Below are positions 1-10,108 of a DNA stretch of 36,255 bases, piece by piece. The notes below the pieces were generated by a model. It ran no database searches, was not told the DNA's origin, and worked only from the letters and a program-made list of their open reading frames with translations. How positions within the stretch are numbered: position 1 is the stretch's first letter; each line of letters begins with the position of its first letter. The stretch comes from Oscillatoriales cyanobacterium RM2_1_1 (GTDB lineage Bacteria > Cyanobacteriota > Cyanobacteriia > Cyanobacteriales > Microcoleaceae): positions 1-36,255 of the forward strand of contig JAAURB010000054.1 of assembly GCA_012033335.1 (NCBI GenBank), read 5' to 3'. The position numbers were made by a program, and so were the translations under genes.

Positions 1-269
1 GATTGGCTGATTGTCAGGCTCGTCATCCTCAATCCCTTGATTCTCATGTCAATCTCAGCCTGTTCGCTCTTAATTTGGCCAAGCTTGCTTTAGCTCCAGA
101 ACAGCCCTGTGATTCGTCACTTCATTTTTCTATTGCCTCTTTTAAACGCCTTGCCCTCAATCAACATCTTTTAGAATTATTTATTTCCATGTTTGAGCTG
201 GAGCCGACCTTGATTAAATCACATCCAAACTACCAAAACCTCTGCCAGTACGGAGCCATCACCTCCTAA
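1..269 (+). mobile_element. transposase, C-terminal fragment (cut by window edge)
   Basis: The frame is open from the first bases and stops at 269, so only the last 88 or so residues are visible and the start lies outside the window. The tail, with SHVNLSLFALNLAKLAL, SFKRLALNQHLL and ELEPTLIKSHPNYQNL, resembles from memory the C-terminus of DDE transposases common in cyanobacteria; I cannot assign the IS family with confidence. No DDE residue falls in the visible part. No terminal inverted repeat could be recognised between the stop and the terminator at 380. It could be a full IS extending leftwards or a remnant. Confidence 0.55.
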
Positions 270-379
270 ATCTGTCCGGAGTGTTGTACCGGGAAACAAC
301 CGAGATAGATGTTCCACATCCATAAATTCTGTGAATTCCTGCAACTCTGTACACCTCTAACACCGACTTGCCAGTCATC

Positions 380-405
380 AAAAATCCCCCGCCAGAGACA
401 GGGGA
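380..405 (-). terminator. rho-independent terminator of the RTX gene
   Basis: Read on the minus strand, a 9-bp stem (TCCCCTGTC with GGCGGGGGA, allowing two G-U pairs) closes a TCT loop and is followed directly by TTTTT. It lies about 50 bases beyond the RTX stop codon. A weaker 6-bp hairpin (TAATCC/GGATTA, 430-448) sits between them. Confidence 0.7.
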
Positions 406-452
406 GAAAAGATTATCTCAGTAATGGTTTAATCCAGAGTCAGGATTAATCC

Positions 453-2144
453 TCAACCTAATCCAGTCACATTTGGATCTTCAGGGATGAAGTCCGTTGC
501 GCTCAGGTTAGACGCGCCTCGAACAATGCCTAGATAACTGTTGTCAGGGGCTTGGATCAGGGTAGACATCACCGATACTCCGCCATCAAGCTGCAATTCC
601 ACCTGGGAAAGGGTGAGCTGATTGAAACTCAAGCCGCCGGTGAGCATGATCTTGTCCGTTCCCGAAACAAAGTCAGCCACTACATCGGTTTGTTCCAAGG
701 TAGTAGAGGCTCCAGGGCCACTGACCAACACAAAGGTATCTTCACTCGCCCCACCGGTGAGTAAATCCCGTCCCAAATCACCGATTAGCACATCTCTGTC
801 CGCTTCTCCATTGAGGACATCATCTCCCTTTCCGCCTCGGATGATGTCGTCTCCATTGCCACCATTGATGGTGTCGTTATCTTGGTTGCCATTGAGTACA
901 TCATTGCCGTTGCCGCCATTGAGTACATCGGAACCTTGACCCCCCCGAACCGTATCATTCCCGTCTCCACCCCCAATCGTATCGGCTCCCTTATTGCCAA
1001 TCACGTTATCAGCGCTGGCAGTTCCAGTAATGTTGTCGTTACCAGACAGACCGAGAATTTGGCGATCGCCCTGACCGGCAGGAATCACCTCCGCATCGGG
1101 TTCATTGGACATTAGGTACAACTTCTCGCCATTGGGAAGATCGAGGGGGCTGAAGGGGGTAACGCCGGGAACGGGCTCCCCCGGAACGGTATTATTAGCC
1201 CCCGGAGTGATAAAGTTCACTGTGGCAATTGGCTGGATCAGGGGAGAACTGAGAATGGTATTTCCCGCTAGACCGCCAACATCTTCGAGATATCCGGTTC
1301 CTGCTGTGTTCCCGGTAACTCCGCTAAAAAAGTTGACAATTCTCAAGTCCCCGGCTGGATCGGCCAATCCGTTCCGGTCAATGTCCAGAATCAAATCAGC
1401 GCCGCTGCGAACCATACCTACATTGGTGGGATTGGGGGCGCTGGCCACAACCGTTAAAGCAGGGTCAAGTACCAGGCGATCGCTGGCTCCCCCAGCATCT
1501 TCAATCCGGGTTCCCCCCGCAAAGGCCAGGTTGTTCACGGTATAGATGTCATTTCCACCGCCGCCCTGGAGCAGGTTTCGTCCACCTCCCCCCACCAGGT
1601 TATCGTTCCCGTCATTGCCAACCAGGGTGTCATCTCCGTCTCCACCGGCTAGAAAATCATCTGCGCCGCCCCCAATCAAAACGTTAGGGTTGCCATCTCC
1701 AAACAGAGTATTCGGGCTGAAGAGCGCGCCAATCACCCCTTCCACATCAAAGATATTATCGTTGCGGCCTGAGGCTGAACCGACATTGGAGTTCAGGTCA
1801 ACAAAAATATTGCCAAAGTCATTTTCATAGGTGACGTAGTCAAAGTCAGCATCACCAAAAAGTCCATTGGGCAAACCGGCGGGGCTAGCACCGCCATCAA
1901 GGGTATCACTCCCTGTTCCCCCAAACAGAAAGTCTTGACCCAGACCACCGCTGAGCAAATCATCCCCGGTATTACCGTCTAGATTGTCATCTCCGTCCTG
2001 ACCAAAAATTTGGTCATTCCCGGCAAAGGCGATCGCTGGAATGGGCAGGGCGGCTGGAAATAATTGATCTCCAGTGATTGTATTGCCTGGAACTGCATTG
2101 GGGGCGATTACATCGTTGAGATTGGAGCCATTAAATAGTGCCAT
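453..2144 (-). CDS. RTX (haemolysin-type calcium-binding repeat) secreted protein
   Basis: A 563-residue protein with three blocks of glycine/aspartate nonapeptide repeats (GGxGxDxLx), at about residues 42-85, 148-202 and 357-470. Such repeats fold into a calcium-bound parallel beta-roll after export. There is no N-terminal signal peptide, and the end after the last repeats (FVLVSGPG to the C-terminus) matches the usual type I secretion layout with an uncleaved C-terminal signal. Residues about 95-140 (DYVTYENDFGNIFVDL) resemble the RTX-associated linker often found between repeat blocks. No HExxH or other catalytic motif is visible, so an enzyme activity cannot be claimed; a surface or matrix role is only an inference. 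The start ATG has AGG a few bases upstream. No type I exporter genes are nearby. A terminator follows. Confidence 0.9.
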   Translation of the reverse strand: MALFNGSNLNDVIAPNAVPGNTITGDQLFPAALPIPAIAFAGNDQIFGQDGDDNLDGNTGDDLLSGGLGQDFLFGGTGSDTLDGGASPAGLPNGLFGDADFDYVTYENDFGNIFVDLNSNVGSASGRNDNIFDVEGVIGALFSPNTLFGDGNPNVLIGGGADDFLAGGDGDDTLVGNDGNDNLVGGGGRNLLQGGGGNDIYTVNNLAFAGGTRIEDAGGASDRLVLDPALTVVASAPNPTNVGMVRSGADLILDIDRNGLADPAGDLRIVNFFSGVTGNTAGTGYLEDVGGLAGNTILSSPLIQPIATVNFITPGANNTVPGEPVPGVTPFSPLDLPNGEKLYLMSNEPDAEVIPAGQGDRQILGLSGNDNITGTASADNVIGNKGADTIGGGDGNDTVRGGQGSDVLNGGNGNDVLNGNQDNDTINGGNGDDIIRGGKGDDVLNGEADRDVLIGDLGRDLLTGGASEDTFVLVSGPGASTTLEQTDVVADFVSGTDKIMLTGGLSFNQLTLSQVELQLDGGVSVMSTLIQAPDNSYLGIVRGASNLSATDFIPEDPNVTGLG

Positions 2145-3162
2145 GATTCACCTCGTAAGTTCAATCGGTTTGTTGTTTTGTGGGTTAGATACATTCCTGA
2201 AATGAGGATCAGAAAGACTTCCGTATAGGGATTGAAAAATGACTACAAGATTAGTTCACAGAGATAAAACTCTTTGAATCTGGAGTAGCGCATTCTCTAG
2301 ATTGGAGTGAAGTTTATTCTGATTACATTCGGGTAATTTTATCGATTGACCCAGTTTTCAGGATGAGATTTTTGAGGAATGCAGCGATAACTAATCACTG
2401 TGTTTCTCTATCTATCCTTTAGGAGAAGCTGACTGAATTTATGCACTATTTCAATCTTTAAATAGACTTTAGAAAGTTAAGAGTTTTCTTAGACTTTTAA
2501 TGAGAACTCTAGTGATTGTTGGTTTGTTCATGGCAATTCCAGATAACCTATAACATCACCCTGGGTGAGCTTTTAGTCTAATCGGATAGATACCCAATCC
2601 TATTCATGGTTTAAGTCAAAGCCCTACAGAGAGGATATGGATCAGGATTAAAGAGTAATTAATTACTTTTTTCCAGCAGGACTGAAGAATAGCTTGATAG
2701 ATTAGATTTGAACTCAGTTTAAGCTTGCCCTTATCTAGTAATAGAGGAAGGGAATCCAAGACAACTCTCTCCAAAAACTAACCCTAGGGAAAACCAAGGA
2801 ATAGTCATTATTTGGGAGATGGCTATCAGCCAGCAGACCGCAGACCATGTTGTAATTAAGGACTTTTTGGGCAAGATGGAGATAAACTCCAGTTCTGGTT
2901 TCCCTTCCAAGGAGCTGCTGGGGATCTCACCTTGGTGCAGCCGAGCTTTCCTAATTCAGGTACAGGGACGAATTCCCCATCTGTCTTGTAACCGTTATCT
3001 TTTTTAATCTCAACTTTGTACGCCTTGGTGCAGTAACTTCCCCAGACTGATTAAAATGGTATCTACTAGATCTTGTGAGATCTAGATGCTAATTCCCTCT
3101 GAGAGCCCCTCAGATTTATGAATCCGACTTCAACTTCATCCTTAACTTGACCCTGAACTGTT
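2145..3162. other. 1.0-kb spacer between divergent genes
   Basis: AT-rich spacer between the divergently transcribed RTX and FAD-oxidoreductase genes, so it should carry both promoters. Apart from the hairpin at 3066-3085 I see no convincing gene. A 62-codon ORF at 2819-3007 has no family resemblance and a GGGAG placed directly against its ATG, which is too close to act as a normal ribosome-binding site. Confidence 0.6.
3066..3085. promoter_or_regulatory. 8-bp perfect inverted repeat upstream of FAD oxidoreductase
   Basis: CTAGATCT, TGTG, AGATCTAG forms a perfect 8-bp inverted repeat with a 4-base spacer, 77 bases before the ATG of the FAD oxidoreductase. There is no T-tract, so a terminator is unlikely. 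It could be an operator for a dimeric repressor or a hairpin in the 5' leader. Confidence 0.45.
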
Positions 3163-5169
3163 ATGCGACGTTTCCTGCTGCCTGTAACCCTGAATTCTCT
3201 CGTACTAGCGTTGACCACGGCGGTAACTGCGATCGTCGCCCCGACTCCTGATCGCCAGGAAACCTGCGATATTCTGGTGATTGGCGGGGGATTGGCGGGG
3301 GCAGCCACAGCCTATGAAGCTCTAGTGGAGGGGCGAACGGTTTGCATGACAGAGATTACCGACTGGGTGGGGGGTCAGATTTCCTCCCAAGGGACTTCCG
3401 CCCTCGATGAACGCCCTACCCAGCGAGAGCTGTTATTTTTTCCCAAGGGATATCTGGAATTTCGCGATCGCATCAAAGAACATTATGGCCGCTTGAATCC
3501 CGGCGGTTGTTGGGTGAGTGCCACCTGTTTTATGCCCTATGATGGCCATGAAATTTTGTTTGAAATGCTCCAGGATGCTGAAAAACAGGGAGGTGGAACC
3601 TTGAAGTGGTTCCCAGCTACCGTAGTCAAAGATGTAGAAATTGCCAATCGCCAGATCATTAGTGCCACCGCGATTCAGCATCAACCGGCTCCCGGCACTC
3701 CGCCCCTGAATACAGAACCTTTATCCCAGGTGATTGAAGAGGCTTACCGCTATGAAGATTCACCCCGATTTGACAAAACAATTATTCAGTTTGTGCCAGC
3801 GACAGAACGGGCTCAGGGTTCCCAGGCTCCAGAGTGGTATGTGATTGAAGCCACTGAAACCGGGGAGATTCTGGCGTTGACCGATGTGCCGTATCAATTG
3901 GGAGTGGATCCACGCAGTTCCGACAATCCGACTTCCTCCAGTATTAATGGGGCAGCCTATTGCACCCAAGGCTTCACCTACACTTTTGCCATGGAGGCCA
4001 CCGCTGCCCCCCAGGAGCATCAATTACCCGACTTTTATCAAACCTATCAGCCCTACTACAGCTATGAGTTGGAGCGGTTAGCTAGCTTTCCCCTGGTATT
4101 TACCTATCGCCAGATTTATACCACTCGACCGGATGAACCCCGTCCTGGCAATGTGCGGGACTGGCCGATTTATCCCGGGGATATTTCAATGCAAAACTGG
4201 ACATGGGGCAACGATTACCGCCCCGGAACCTTAGAAGACAATCTGATTTTTACCCGCGATCAGTTGCAGACAATGGGACAGCTAGAACCGGGAAATTGGC
4301 TCGGTGGCCTCCGGGCGGATACCCTGAGACGGGGAGAGGAGAATGCCATAGGTTACTTCTACTGGTTGGTGGAGGGAACCACCGATTCTCAATTGGGAGA
4401 CAACGTCAAAAAACCCCATCCCAATCACCGTTACCTGGCTGGTTTGGACTCTCCCATGGGCACAGTCCATGGCTTGTCTAAATTTCCCTATATGCGGGAG
4501 GCTCGACGGGTAATTGGTCGCCCCAGTTTTGGCTATCCAGAGGGGTTTACCATTGGGGAAGTGGATATGTCCCGCAATGATTTCTCCAAGGAGTTCTATC
4601 CTAAAAATCTGCCCCCCGATGAATATGAAGCTGTACGACTGAAAGTCGCTGGCTTAGAACTGCCAGCTTTGGTGACCGGGTTGCAAACCGTGAAGCAAAC
4701 CAGCCTTCAAGGGCGGGCTGAGCTTTATCCTGATAGCGTTGGTATTGGTCACTATGCGATTGATTTCCATCCCTGCATGGTCAAGAGCCCAGCCGAAACC
4801 CCTGGAAATATAGAACGACCTGGGGAACGCCTGGGTCAGGGAGCCGCTTATCCCTTTCAGATTCCACTGCGGGCGATGATTCCTCAAGAAATTGACAATA
4901 TGTTAGTCGTGGGCAAGAGCATTGCCACCAGTCATATTGCCTCAGCCGCCTATCGGGTACATTCCTTTGAATGGTCTTCTGGGGTGGCGGCTGGAGCCAC
5001 TGCAATCTTTGCCCTAGAAGAAGGGATTGCCCCCTATGAGCTAGTGGATGACTTGCCCCGGCAGGAGCCACAGCTAGAGAGGCTCCAGCAACGGTTAGTC
5101 AAGAGCGACAATCCAATTGCTTTCCCAGGGACTTCTATCTTTAACCGTTCCTGGCAAAATTGGCAGTAG
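3163..5169 (+). CDS. secreted FAD-dependent oxidoreductase (FAD_oxidored family)
   Basis: A 668-residue protein. Residues 1-26 form a signal peptide (MRRF, then a hydrophobic stretch to AVTAIVA), so it is exported or membrane-anchored. DILVIGGGLAGAATAYEAL at about 37-55 is a dinucleotide-binding Rossmann motif (GxGxxG) for FAD. The C-terminal IDNMLVVGKSIATSHIA and FEWSSGVAAGA, which complete the FAD site, are typical of this family (PF12831). The substrate is unknown; members are usually annotated only as FAD-dependent oxidoreductase. There is no clear Shine-Dalgarno before the ATG, but the signal peptide begins there, which supports this start. The gene stands alone: upstream is a long spacer with an inverted repeat, downstream a convergent small gene. 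Confidence 0.85.
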   Translation: MRRFLLPVTLNSLVLALTTAVTAIVAPTPDRQETCDILVIGGGLAGAATAYEALVEGRTVCMTEITDWVGGQISSQGTSALDERPTQRELLFFPKGYLEFRDRIKEHYGRLNPGGCWVSATCFMPYDGHEILFEMLQDAEKQGGGTLKWFPATVVKDVEIANRQIISATAIQHQPAPGTPPLNTEPLSQVIEEAYRYEDSPRFDKTIIQFVPATERAQGSQAPEWYVIEATETGEILALTDVPYQLGVDPRSSDNPTSSSINGAAYCTQGFTYTFAMEATAAPQEHQLPDFYQTYQPYYSYELERLASFPLVFTYRQIYTTRPDEPRPGNVRDWPIYPGDISMQNWTWGNDYRPGTLEDNLIFTRDQLQTMGQLEPGNWLGGLRADTLRRGEENAIGYFYWLVEGTTDSQLGDNVKKPHPNHRYLAGLDSPMGTVHGLSKFPYMREARRVIGRPSFGYPEGFTIGEVDMSRNDFSKEFYPKNLPPDEYEAVRLKVAGLELPALVTGLQTVKQTSLQGRAELYPDSVGIGHYAIDFHPCMVKSPAETPGNIERPGERLGQGAAYPFQIPLRAMIPQEIDNMLVVGKSIATSHIASAAYRVHSFEWSSGVAAGATAIFALEEGIAPYELVDDLPRQEPQLERLQQRLVKSDNPIAFPGTSIFNRSWQNWQ

Positions 5170-5189
5170 GATGTCACTATTATCGGTCA

Positions 5190-5576
5190 CTATTGTCGGT
5201 CATCCCGAGAGGAACCGCGATTTTTTCTCACTACCCACTCGAAGAGGGTGGTGGGGTGGGTTTGCTTCTTGAGAATAATCTGGGATTTAGCGGATTTACT
5301 TTCTTCTACCTGGATAATTTGATCCCGCCAAGAGGCAATTCCTGAGGTTTCTTCGGGGCCTAAATATTGATCGAATTTCCACCAGGTTGCAATATAGTAA
5401 CTGGCGGAGCTAGCGAGCAACCCCAATATAATGCTCAGTCCTATTGAGTACTGCACCATAAAGAATCCTATTGTAAATAGAATGCCTACAAATAGAGCAG
5501 TTGAAATACCTGATGAGGTGTTTCTGGATTGGTTGGCGGGAGCGGGTTGGTCTGATTTTTCAGGGGAGTCAGTCAC
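5190..5576 (-). CDS. small membrane protein of unknown function
   Basis: Two adjacent hydrophobic segments (ISTALFVGILFTIGFFMVQYSI and GLSIILGLLASSASYYIA) are followed by a polar tail of about 60 residues (WWKFDQYLGPEE). The predicted form is a two-pass membrane protein with cytoplasmic ends. The frame is open back to 5654, but I prefer the GTG at 5574-5576 (VTDSPEKSDQ, 128 residues) because AGGAAA lies about 8 bases upstream and the residues before it look like untranslated leader. I do not recognise the family. The gene ends 20 bases from the convergent FAD-oxidoreductase stop, leaving almost no room for terminators. Confidence 0.65.
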   Translation of the reverse strand: MTDSPEKSDQPAPANQSRNTSSGISTALFVGILFTIGFFMVQYSIGLSIILGLLASSASYYIATWWKFDQYLGPEETSGIASWRDQIIQVEESKSAKSQIILKKQTHPTTLFEWVVRKNRGSSRDDRQ

Positions 5577-5811
5577 GGTTATTTTCCTGGGAACACATTG
5601 AGGGACATTGGGATAGCCGCTTGAGCCATTAGATTGAAGCGCCAAGCGCCCCACTTCAATATTAAAATCATCCCGCCTGATGCGGTCATCCGAACATCAA
5701 ACTTTAAGCATGAAGCCTTCTGAAGCTTAGCCACAAACAGCACTTGCCCATAGAAGATTAAAGCGGAGGATTAGAATAGAGGAGTTGTTTGCCCTGGATT
5801 TCCTCTAAACC

Positions 5812-6387
5812 ATGCCTTCTCCTGTAGGACATACAATTGCTGGTCTGTGCGGATTTATTTTAGCTCAGCCAACGGGTTTAAAATCTCAGAGATGGCCCCT
5901 ACTACTTCTTTTGACCCTCAGCGCCAATCTTCCGGATATTGATATCCCATGGGGTTTACTGATAGCGGGTGACCCATTTATTTACCATCGTCAGGCTACC
6001 CATAGTATAGCGGCGGCTCTATTGATTGGGGGTTTGACCTATGGTTTGGTAACACTGTTGGGAACTAGGCTGAAAACTAGGGGGCGAAAAGTTGGAGTTT
6101 GGGTGATGGGGCTTTACCTCAGTCATATTATCCTGGACATGTTGGTGAGCGATCTCTATCCTCCTGCAGGTGTCCAGGCTCTATGGCCCCTATCTCAGGA
6201 TTATTTGATCTCCCCAGTGACAATTTTTGGGGGCCTGCACCTCAGCGACTCCGGACAAGGATTGCTCAGGGCAATTTTGAGTCAAGAAAATTTGTTGACC
6301 ATTCTACAAGAAATTGTCATTCTCCTACCTGTTACCGGATTAGCTTGGCAGGTAACCCGGCGATCGCGACCACAAAAGCAATCATAA
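5812..6387 (+). CDS. YdjM-like inner-membrane metal-dependent hydrolase (DUF457 family)
   Basis: A 191-residue membrane protein with the family's metal-ligand motifs: an early His (SPVGHTIAG), NLPDIDIPWG, HRQATHS, and SHIILDMLVSD followed by GVQALWPLS. These His and Asp residues lie at the ends of hydrophobic helices, as in the YdjM/LexA-regulated membrane-bound hydrolase family (PF04307). Length is normal for the group. The biochemical substrate of the family is not established; in E. coli the gene is SOS-controlled, but I see no LexA box here. The gene is monocistronic. Confidence 0.8.
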   Translation: MPSPVGHTIAGLCGFILAQPTGLKSQRWPLLLLLTLSANLPDIDIPWGLLIAGDPFIYHRQATHSIAAALLIGGLTYGLVTLLGTRLKTRGRKVGVWVMGLYLSHIILDMLVSDLYPPAGVQALWPLSQDYLISPVTIFGGLHLSDSGQGLLRAILSQENLLTILQEIVILLPVTGLAWQVTRRSRPQKQS

Positions 6388-6551
6388 GTTCGGTTATTAC
6401 GGGTATTAATTTATAACTGCTATTTCAACAGTAAGGGGGGCTTGACAACTAAAACAATCGTCTCATGAGGTCGAAGGCTCCAAACCCCGCTTTCACTGTT
6501 TTCATGATCAATTTAGGCTTGCTGCGTTACTCAAAGATGCTGCAAAAATCC

Positions 6552-6935
6552 CTATTCACTGACCAATAAATGCCTTAAAGTATTCACTCGATCAGAATAG
6601 CTGCGGAGCACTTCCAAAGCAAATACAGGACTTTGCTGAACTGCAAATAGAAACCGCTCCTTGTCCAGAGTAACCAGTTTACAATCTGTTTTGGCAGTGG
6701 CGGTTGAACGGCGTTTGTGGTCTGAATTCACCAGGGCTCCTTCACCAAAAACATCACCTGTGCCTATACTTTCTGCGGGCTTGCCACCCAGGGAGAACTG
6801 AATTTCTCCCTCAATCAGACCATACATCAGTTCACCAGGATCCCCCTCGGTGAAAATTGTCTCCCCTGCGGAGATGGTGATGGGCTCACTACCATGCTGT
6901 TGGAGAATTTGAACGGTTTCTACAGGAGTTAACAT
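6552..6935 (-). CDS. stand-alone cyclic nucleotide-binding domain protein
   Basis: A 127-residue protein made of a single Crp-type beta-barrel: ISAGETIFTEGDPGELMY, then GDVFGEGALV and RRSTATAKTDC, which form the phosphate-binding cassette with its Gly-Glu pair and Arg, then a C-terminal helix (VLRSYSDRVNTLRHLL). No helix-turn-helix or kinase domain follows, so it probably acts by protein-protein contact rather than as a transcription factor. An adenylate cyclase is encoded 5 kb away; a functional link is possible but only inferred. The gene has its own long leader. Confidence 0.85.
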   Translation of the reverse strand: MLTPVETVQILQQHGSEPITISAGETIFTEGDPGELMYGLIEGEIQFSLGGKPAESIGTGDVFGEGALVNSDHKRRSTATAKTDCKLVTLDKERFLFAVQQSPVFALEVLRSYSDRVNTLRHLLVSE

Positions 6936-7023
6936 AGACTTTTCATTCCTAATTATTTGACTATGATTGTTTGACGATATTTATTGTTGGAAAATTCCAG
7001 TTAAGTTGCCCTGCCGCTTAGGC

Positions 7024-7052
7024 CCTAAATCCCCATTCTTGGGGGATTTAGG
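7024..7052. repeat. hairpin repeat (CCTAAATCCCC / GGGGATTTAGG)
   Basis: An 11-bp perfect inverted repeat with a 7-base loop, in the spacer between glgP and the cyclic-nucleotide-binding gene. Repeats built on this core are frequent in cyanobacterial spacers. It could also help end glgP transcription, but no T-tract follows on the minus strand. Confidence 0.6.
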
Positions 7053-7106
7053 TGAAATACAGGATTTCGCAGGGAATCCACTGGCTTAAGCCAAGACGAT
7101 CCTACC

Positions 7107-9661
7107 CTATTGAGGTCGAGAACCAGCAAATTGTTGGGGATCTACCTTGAAGCTGGCCTTGGCTTGAACATAATCCTGCAATTCTACTGGCACAGCCTGA
7201 ACCTTCCAGATATCACGGCAGTAGTCCTGAATCGAGCGATCGCTGGAGAACTTACCCATGCGGGCGACATTGAGAATGGACATCCGTGTCCAGTGATCAT
7301 AGTCCCGATAGGTCTGGCTGACCCGATCCTGACAATCGATATAGGGTTGATAATCCGCCAGCAGCATATATTGATCGTTGTATAGCAAAGAGTCCACTAG
7401 GGGTCTGAATAAATCGGCATCCCCATTGGAAAAGTAACCGGAGGCAATTTGGTCAATTACTTCCTTCAGAGTTGGATTGGAGTTGTAATGATCCAAAGGG
7501 TTGTAGCCCTGGGACTTCATCTCATCCACTGCCTCAGTTTTCAAACCAAATAGGAAGAAGTTGTCTGCTCCGACTTCCTCCCGGATCTCGACATTGGCCC
7601 CGTCCAGGGTACCAATCGTCAAGGCTCCATTCATCGAGAACTTCATATTCCCCGTTCCAGAGGCTTCCTTCCCAGCGGTAGAAATCTGTTCAGATAGATC
7701 CGCTGCGGGGTAAACTTTCTGGCTCATGGTGACATTGTAATCAGGAATGAAAGCGACCTTGAGGCGATCGCGGACATCGGAATCGTTGTTCACGACGGCC
7801 CCGACGGAGTTGATCAGCTTGATGATCAACTTGGCCATAAAGTAGCTAGGAGCTGCCTTCCCCCCAAAGACAAAAGTGCGAGGCACGATGTCGATATTGG
7901 GATCGCGTTTGATCCGGTTGTACAGGGTGATAATATGCAGGACATTCAGGTGTTGGCGCTTGTACTCGTGAATTCGTTTTACCTGAACATCAAACAAGGT
8001 GTCCGGGTTAACGGTGATATTGCAGCACTGTTGAATTTTTTGAGCCAGGTCGCCTTTGATTTCCCGCTTCACCTGTCGCCAGGCTTCCCGGAACCCAGCA
8101 TCATTGACAAATTCTTCCAGCTTTCTCAATTCATACAGGTTCTTGATCCAGTCCTCGCCAATTTTGGAGCTGATCAGATAAGTCAGGCGAGGATTGGATA
8201 GTACCATCCAGCGGCGAGGGGTGACCCCGTTGGTTTTGTTGGTGAACTTCTCAGGCCAGAGCTCGTAGAATTCATGGAGGACATTGGCTTTGAGCAACTC
8301 CGTATGGAGCGCCGCTACTCCATTAATGGCCATGCTTCCGACACAGGCCAAGTGGGCCATGCGGACATATTTACTGCCACTATCATCAATCAGAGATAGG
8401 CGGGACAATTTACCATTGTCGCCGGGATATCTTTCCCGAACGGTGTCTAGAAAACGCTGGTTAATTTCGTAGATGATTTCTAGATGGCGAGGCAATAGGG
8501 AACCGAAGAGCTCAACCTGCCACTTCTCCAGGGCTTCTGGGAGTAATGTGTGGTTGGTATAGGCAAAGGTATTCTGGGTAATATTCCAGGCTTGATCCCA
8601 TTCCATGCCATGAACATCAATCAGCAATCGCATCAACTCAGCTACCCCAACCGTAGGATGGGTGTCGTTCAATTGAGCCGTAAACTTTTCGTGGAAATTA
8701 TCTAAACTGCTGTTGCGTAGGAGATGAATCCGAATCATATCCTGCAAGGAACAGGACACAAAGAAATACTGCTGCTCTAACCGCAGTTGCTTACCCTGAA
8801 TGGGTTCATCGTTGGGATAGAGAACTTTGGTGATATTTTCGGAATAGGTTTTCTGATTGACCGCGCCGTAGTAATCTCCCACATTAAAGGCTTCAAAGTT
8901 GAAGGATTCAGGGGCTTCAGCCTTCCACAGGCGCATGGTGTTGGCCGTATTGGTCTTGTAGCCCAGGATCGGCGTGTCATAGGGGACTCCTCGAACGACC
9001 CGATCCGGAATCCAGCGAACTCGATACCGACCTTGCTCACCCGAATAGGATTCTGTGCGACCGCCCAAGCCAACTTCTACCGCCGCCTCCGTTCGAGCAA
9101 TTTCCCAAGGGTTGCCGTAGCGCAGCCATTTATCGGTGATTTCCACCTGCCAACCGTCGCGAATTTCCTGGTCAAAAATCCCAAACTCATACCGAATACC
9201 ATAGCCAATGGCGGGAATATCTAGAGTTGCCATAGAGTCCATGTAGCAGGCTGCCAGTCGGCCCAAACCACCGTTCCCCAGACCGGGTTCTTCTTCTTGA
9301 TCAATCAGATCCTGCAGAGTCAAGCCGCATTCTTCTATGGCCTGACGCACCTGCTCGTAAATATTCAGGTTGATCAAGTTGTTGCCCAGATGGGGCCCCA
9401 CCAAAATTCTGCGGATAGATAGCAGGTGATTTTAACCCCGTGCTGAATGTAGGTCTGTTGACTATTCAACCAACGACGTAGCAGGCGATCGCGCACCGTA
9501 TAGGCTAGGGCCATATAGAAATCATTTTTAGTCGCGATTTCAGGAAACTTGCCCTGGATATAAAACAAGTTATCGGCAAAAGCTCGCTTCAGGGTTTCAA
9601 TCTCGAATCCGGTGCGATCGTCTTCAATTCGACTTGGATTGTTGGGGTTTTCTGAAGTCAT
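7107..9661 (-). pseudogene. glgP: glycogen phosphorylase, frame broken near residue 85
   Basis: GlgP releases glucose-1-phosphate from glycogen using pyridoxal phosphate. The N-terminal piece (9661 down to about 9405: EDDRTGFEIETLKRAF, MALAYTVRDRLL, YLSAEF) and the C-terminal 765 residues ([26 protein letters not shown], the PLP-lysine region [28 protein letters not shown]) are in different frames. The break is at TTTT (9403-9406, minus strand GAATTTTGGTG). A fifth T gives [10 protein letters not shown], the expected family sequence. The joined protein from the ATG at 9661 is about 850 residues, the normal length. All catalytic regions are otherwise intact, so a sequence error or very recent mutation is likely. 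It lies directly downstream of tal on the same strand, probably as an operon. The frame also continues upstream (separate entry). Confidence 0.88.
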
Positions 9662-10108
9662 GGATTCTGATTTAGAAGTTACTGGTGTTTCAGGGGACGG
9701 TTGAGAGGAAGTTGGGGACTCCTGAGATACAGTAGATCCCACCAAGGTAGGTTCTGGGGCCTCGGATGGTTGAGCAAACTCAGGCTGTCGTTCAGAGTCT
9801 AGACCTGAATTCGACTCATAGGAACCCACAAAGGTAGCTGCCGACTGACTGACAGAGGTTATCCCTGATTCAGCCGTTGCCCCGGTTGAGATAGATTCTG
9901 ATTGCTCCGCGTCCCTATTGGCAGGGGACGCTAGACTTGGAGATTCAATTTCGGGCTTTACTTGAAGTTCAACTGGAGCATCATCCACCCCCAAGGGGGC
10001 AGAATCCTCCACAGTAGAAGTCTGTTCAGATTCGGAGGATTTAGGCTTCAACCAGCCGAAGAGCAGCTCCCAAACCGGCGGCCATTTCTTCTGGGGTGAT
10101 TTGTCCAT
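9662..10108 (-). CDS. disordered Ser/Glu/Pro/Thr-rich leader in frame with glgP
   Basis: The glgP frame is open for 149 codons ahead of the conventional start, back to an ATG at 10108 that lies inside the end of tal (68-base overlap). The encoded segment is low in hydrophobic residues and rich in S, E, P, T, Q and A (for example [20 protein letters not shown]), typical of a disordered linker; only the first 20 or so residues ([14 protein letters not shown]) are hydrophobic, and those overlap tal coding sequence in another frame. Possible readings: a real N-terminal extension of GlgP, starting at the ATG or at a later GTG/TTG such as the TTG after GGAGG near 9990; or a chance open spacer, with glgP starting at 9661. 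The nearly 400 stop-free bases beyond tal favour translation. Confidence 0.45.

Noticed and set aside
622-1830. Several long plus-strand ORFs opposite the RTX gene
   Set aside because: They are antisense shadows of the GC-rich nonapeptide repeats: low-complexity Pro/Ser/Leu-rich products with no independent signals.
2819-3007. 62-codon ORF in the 1-kb spacer
   Set aside because: No family resemblance, GGGAG abuts the ATG, composition like the surrounding spacer.
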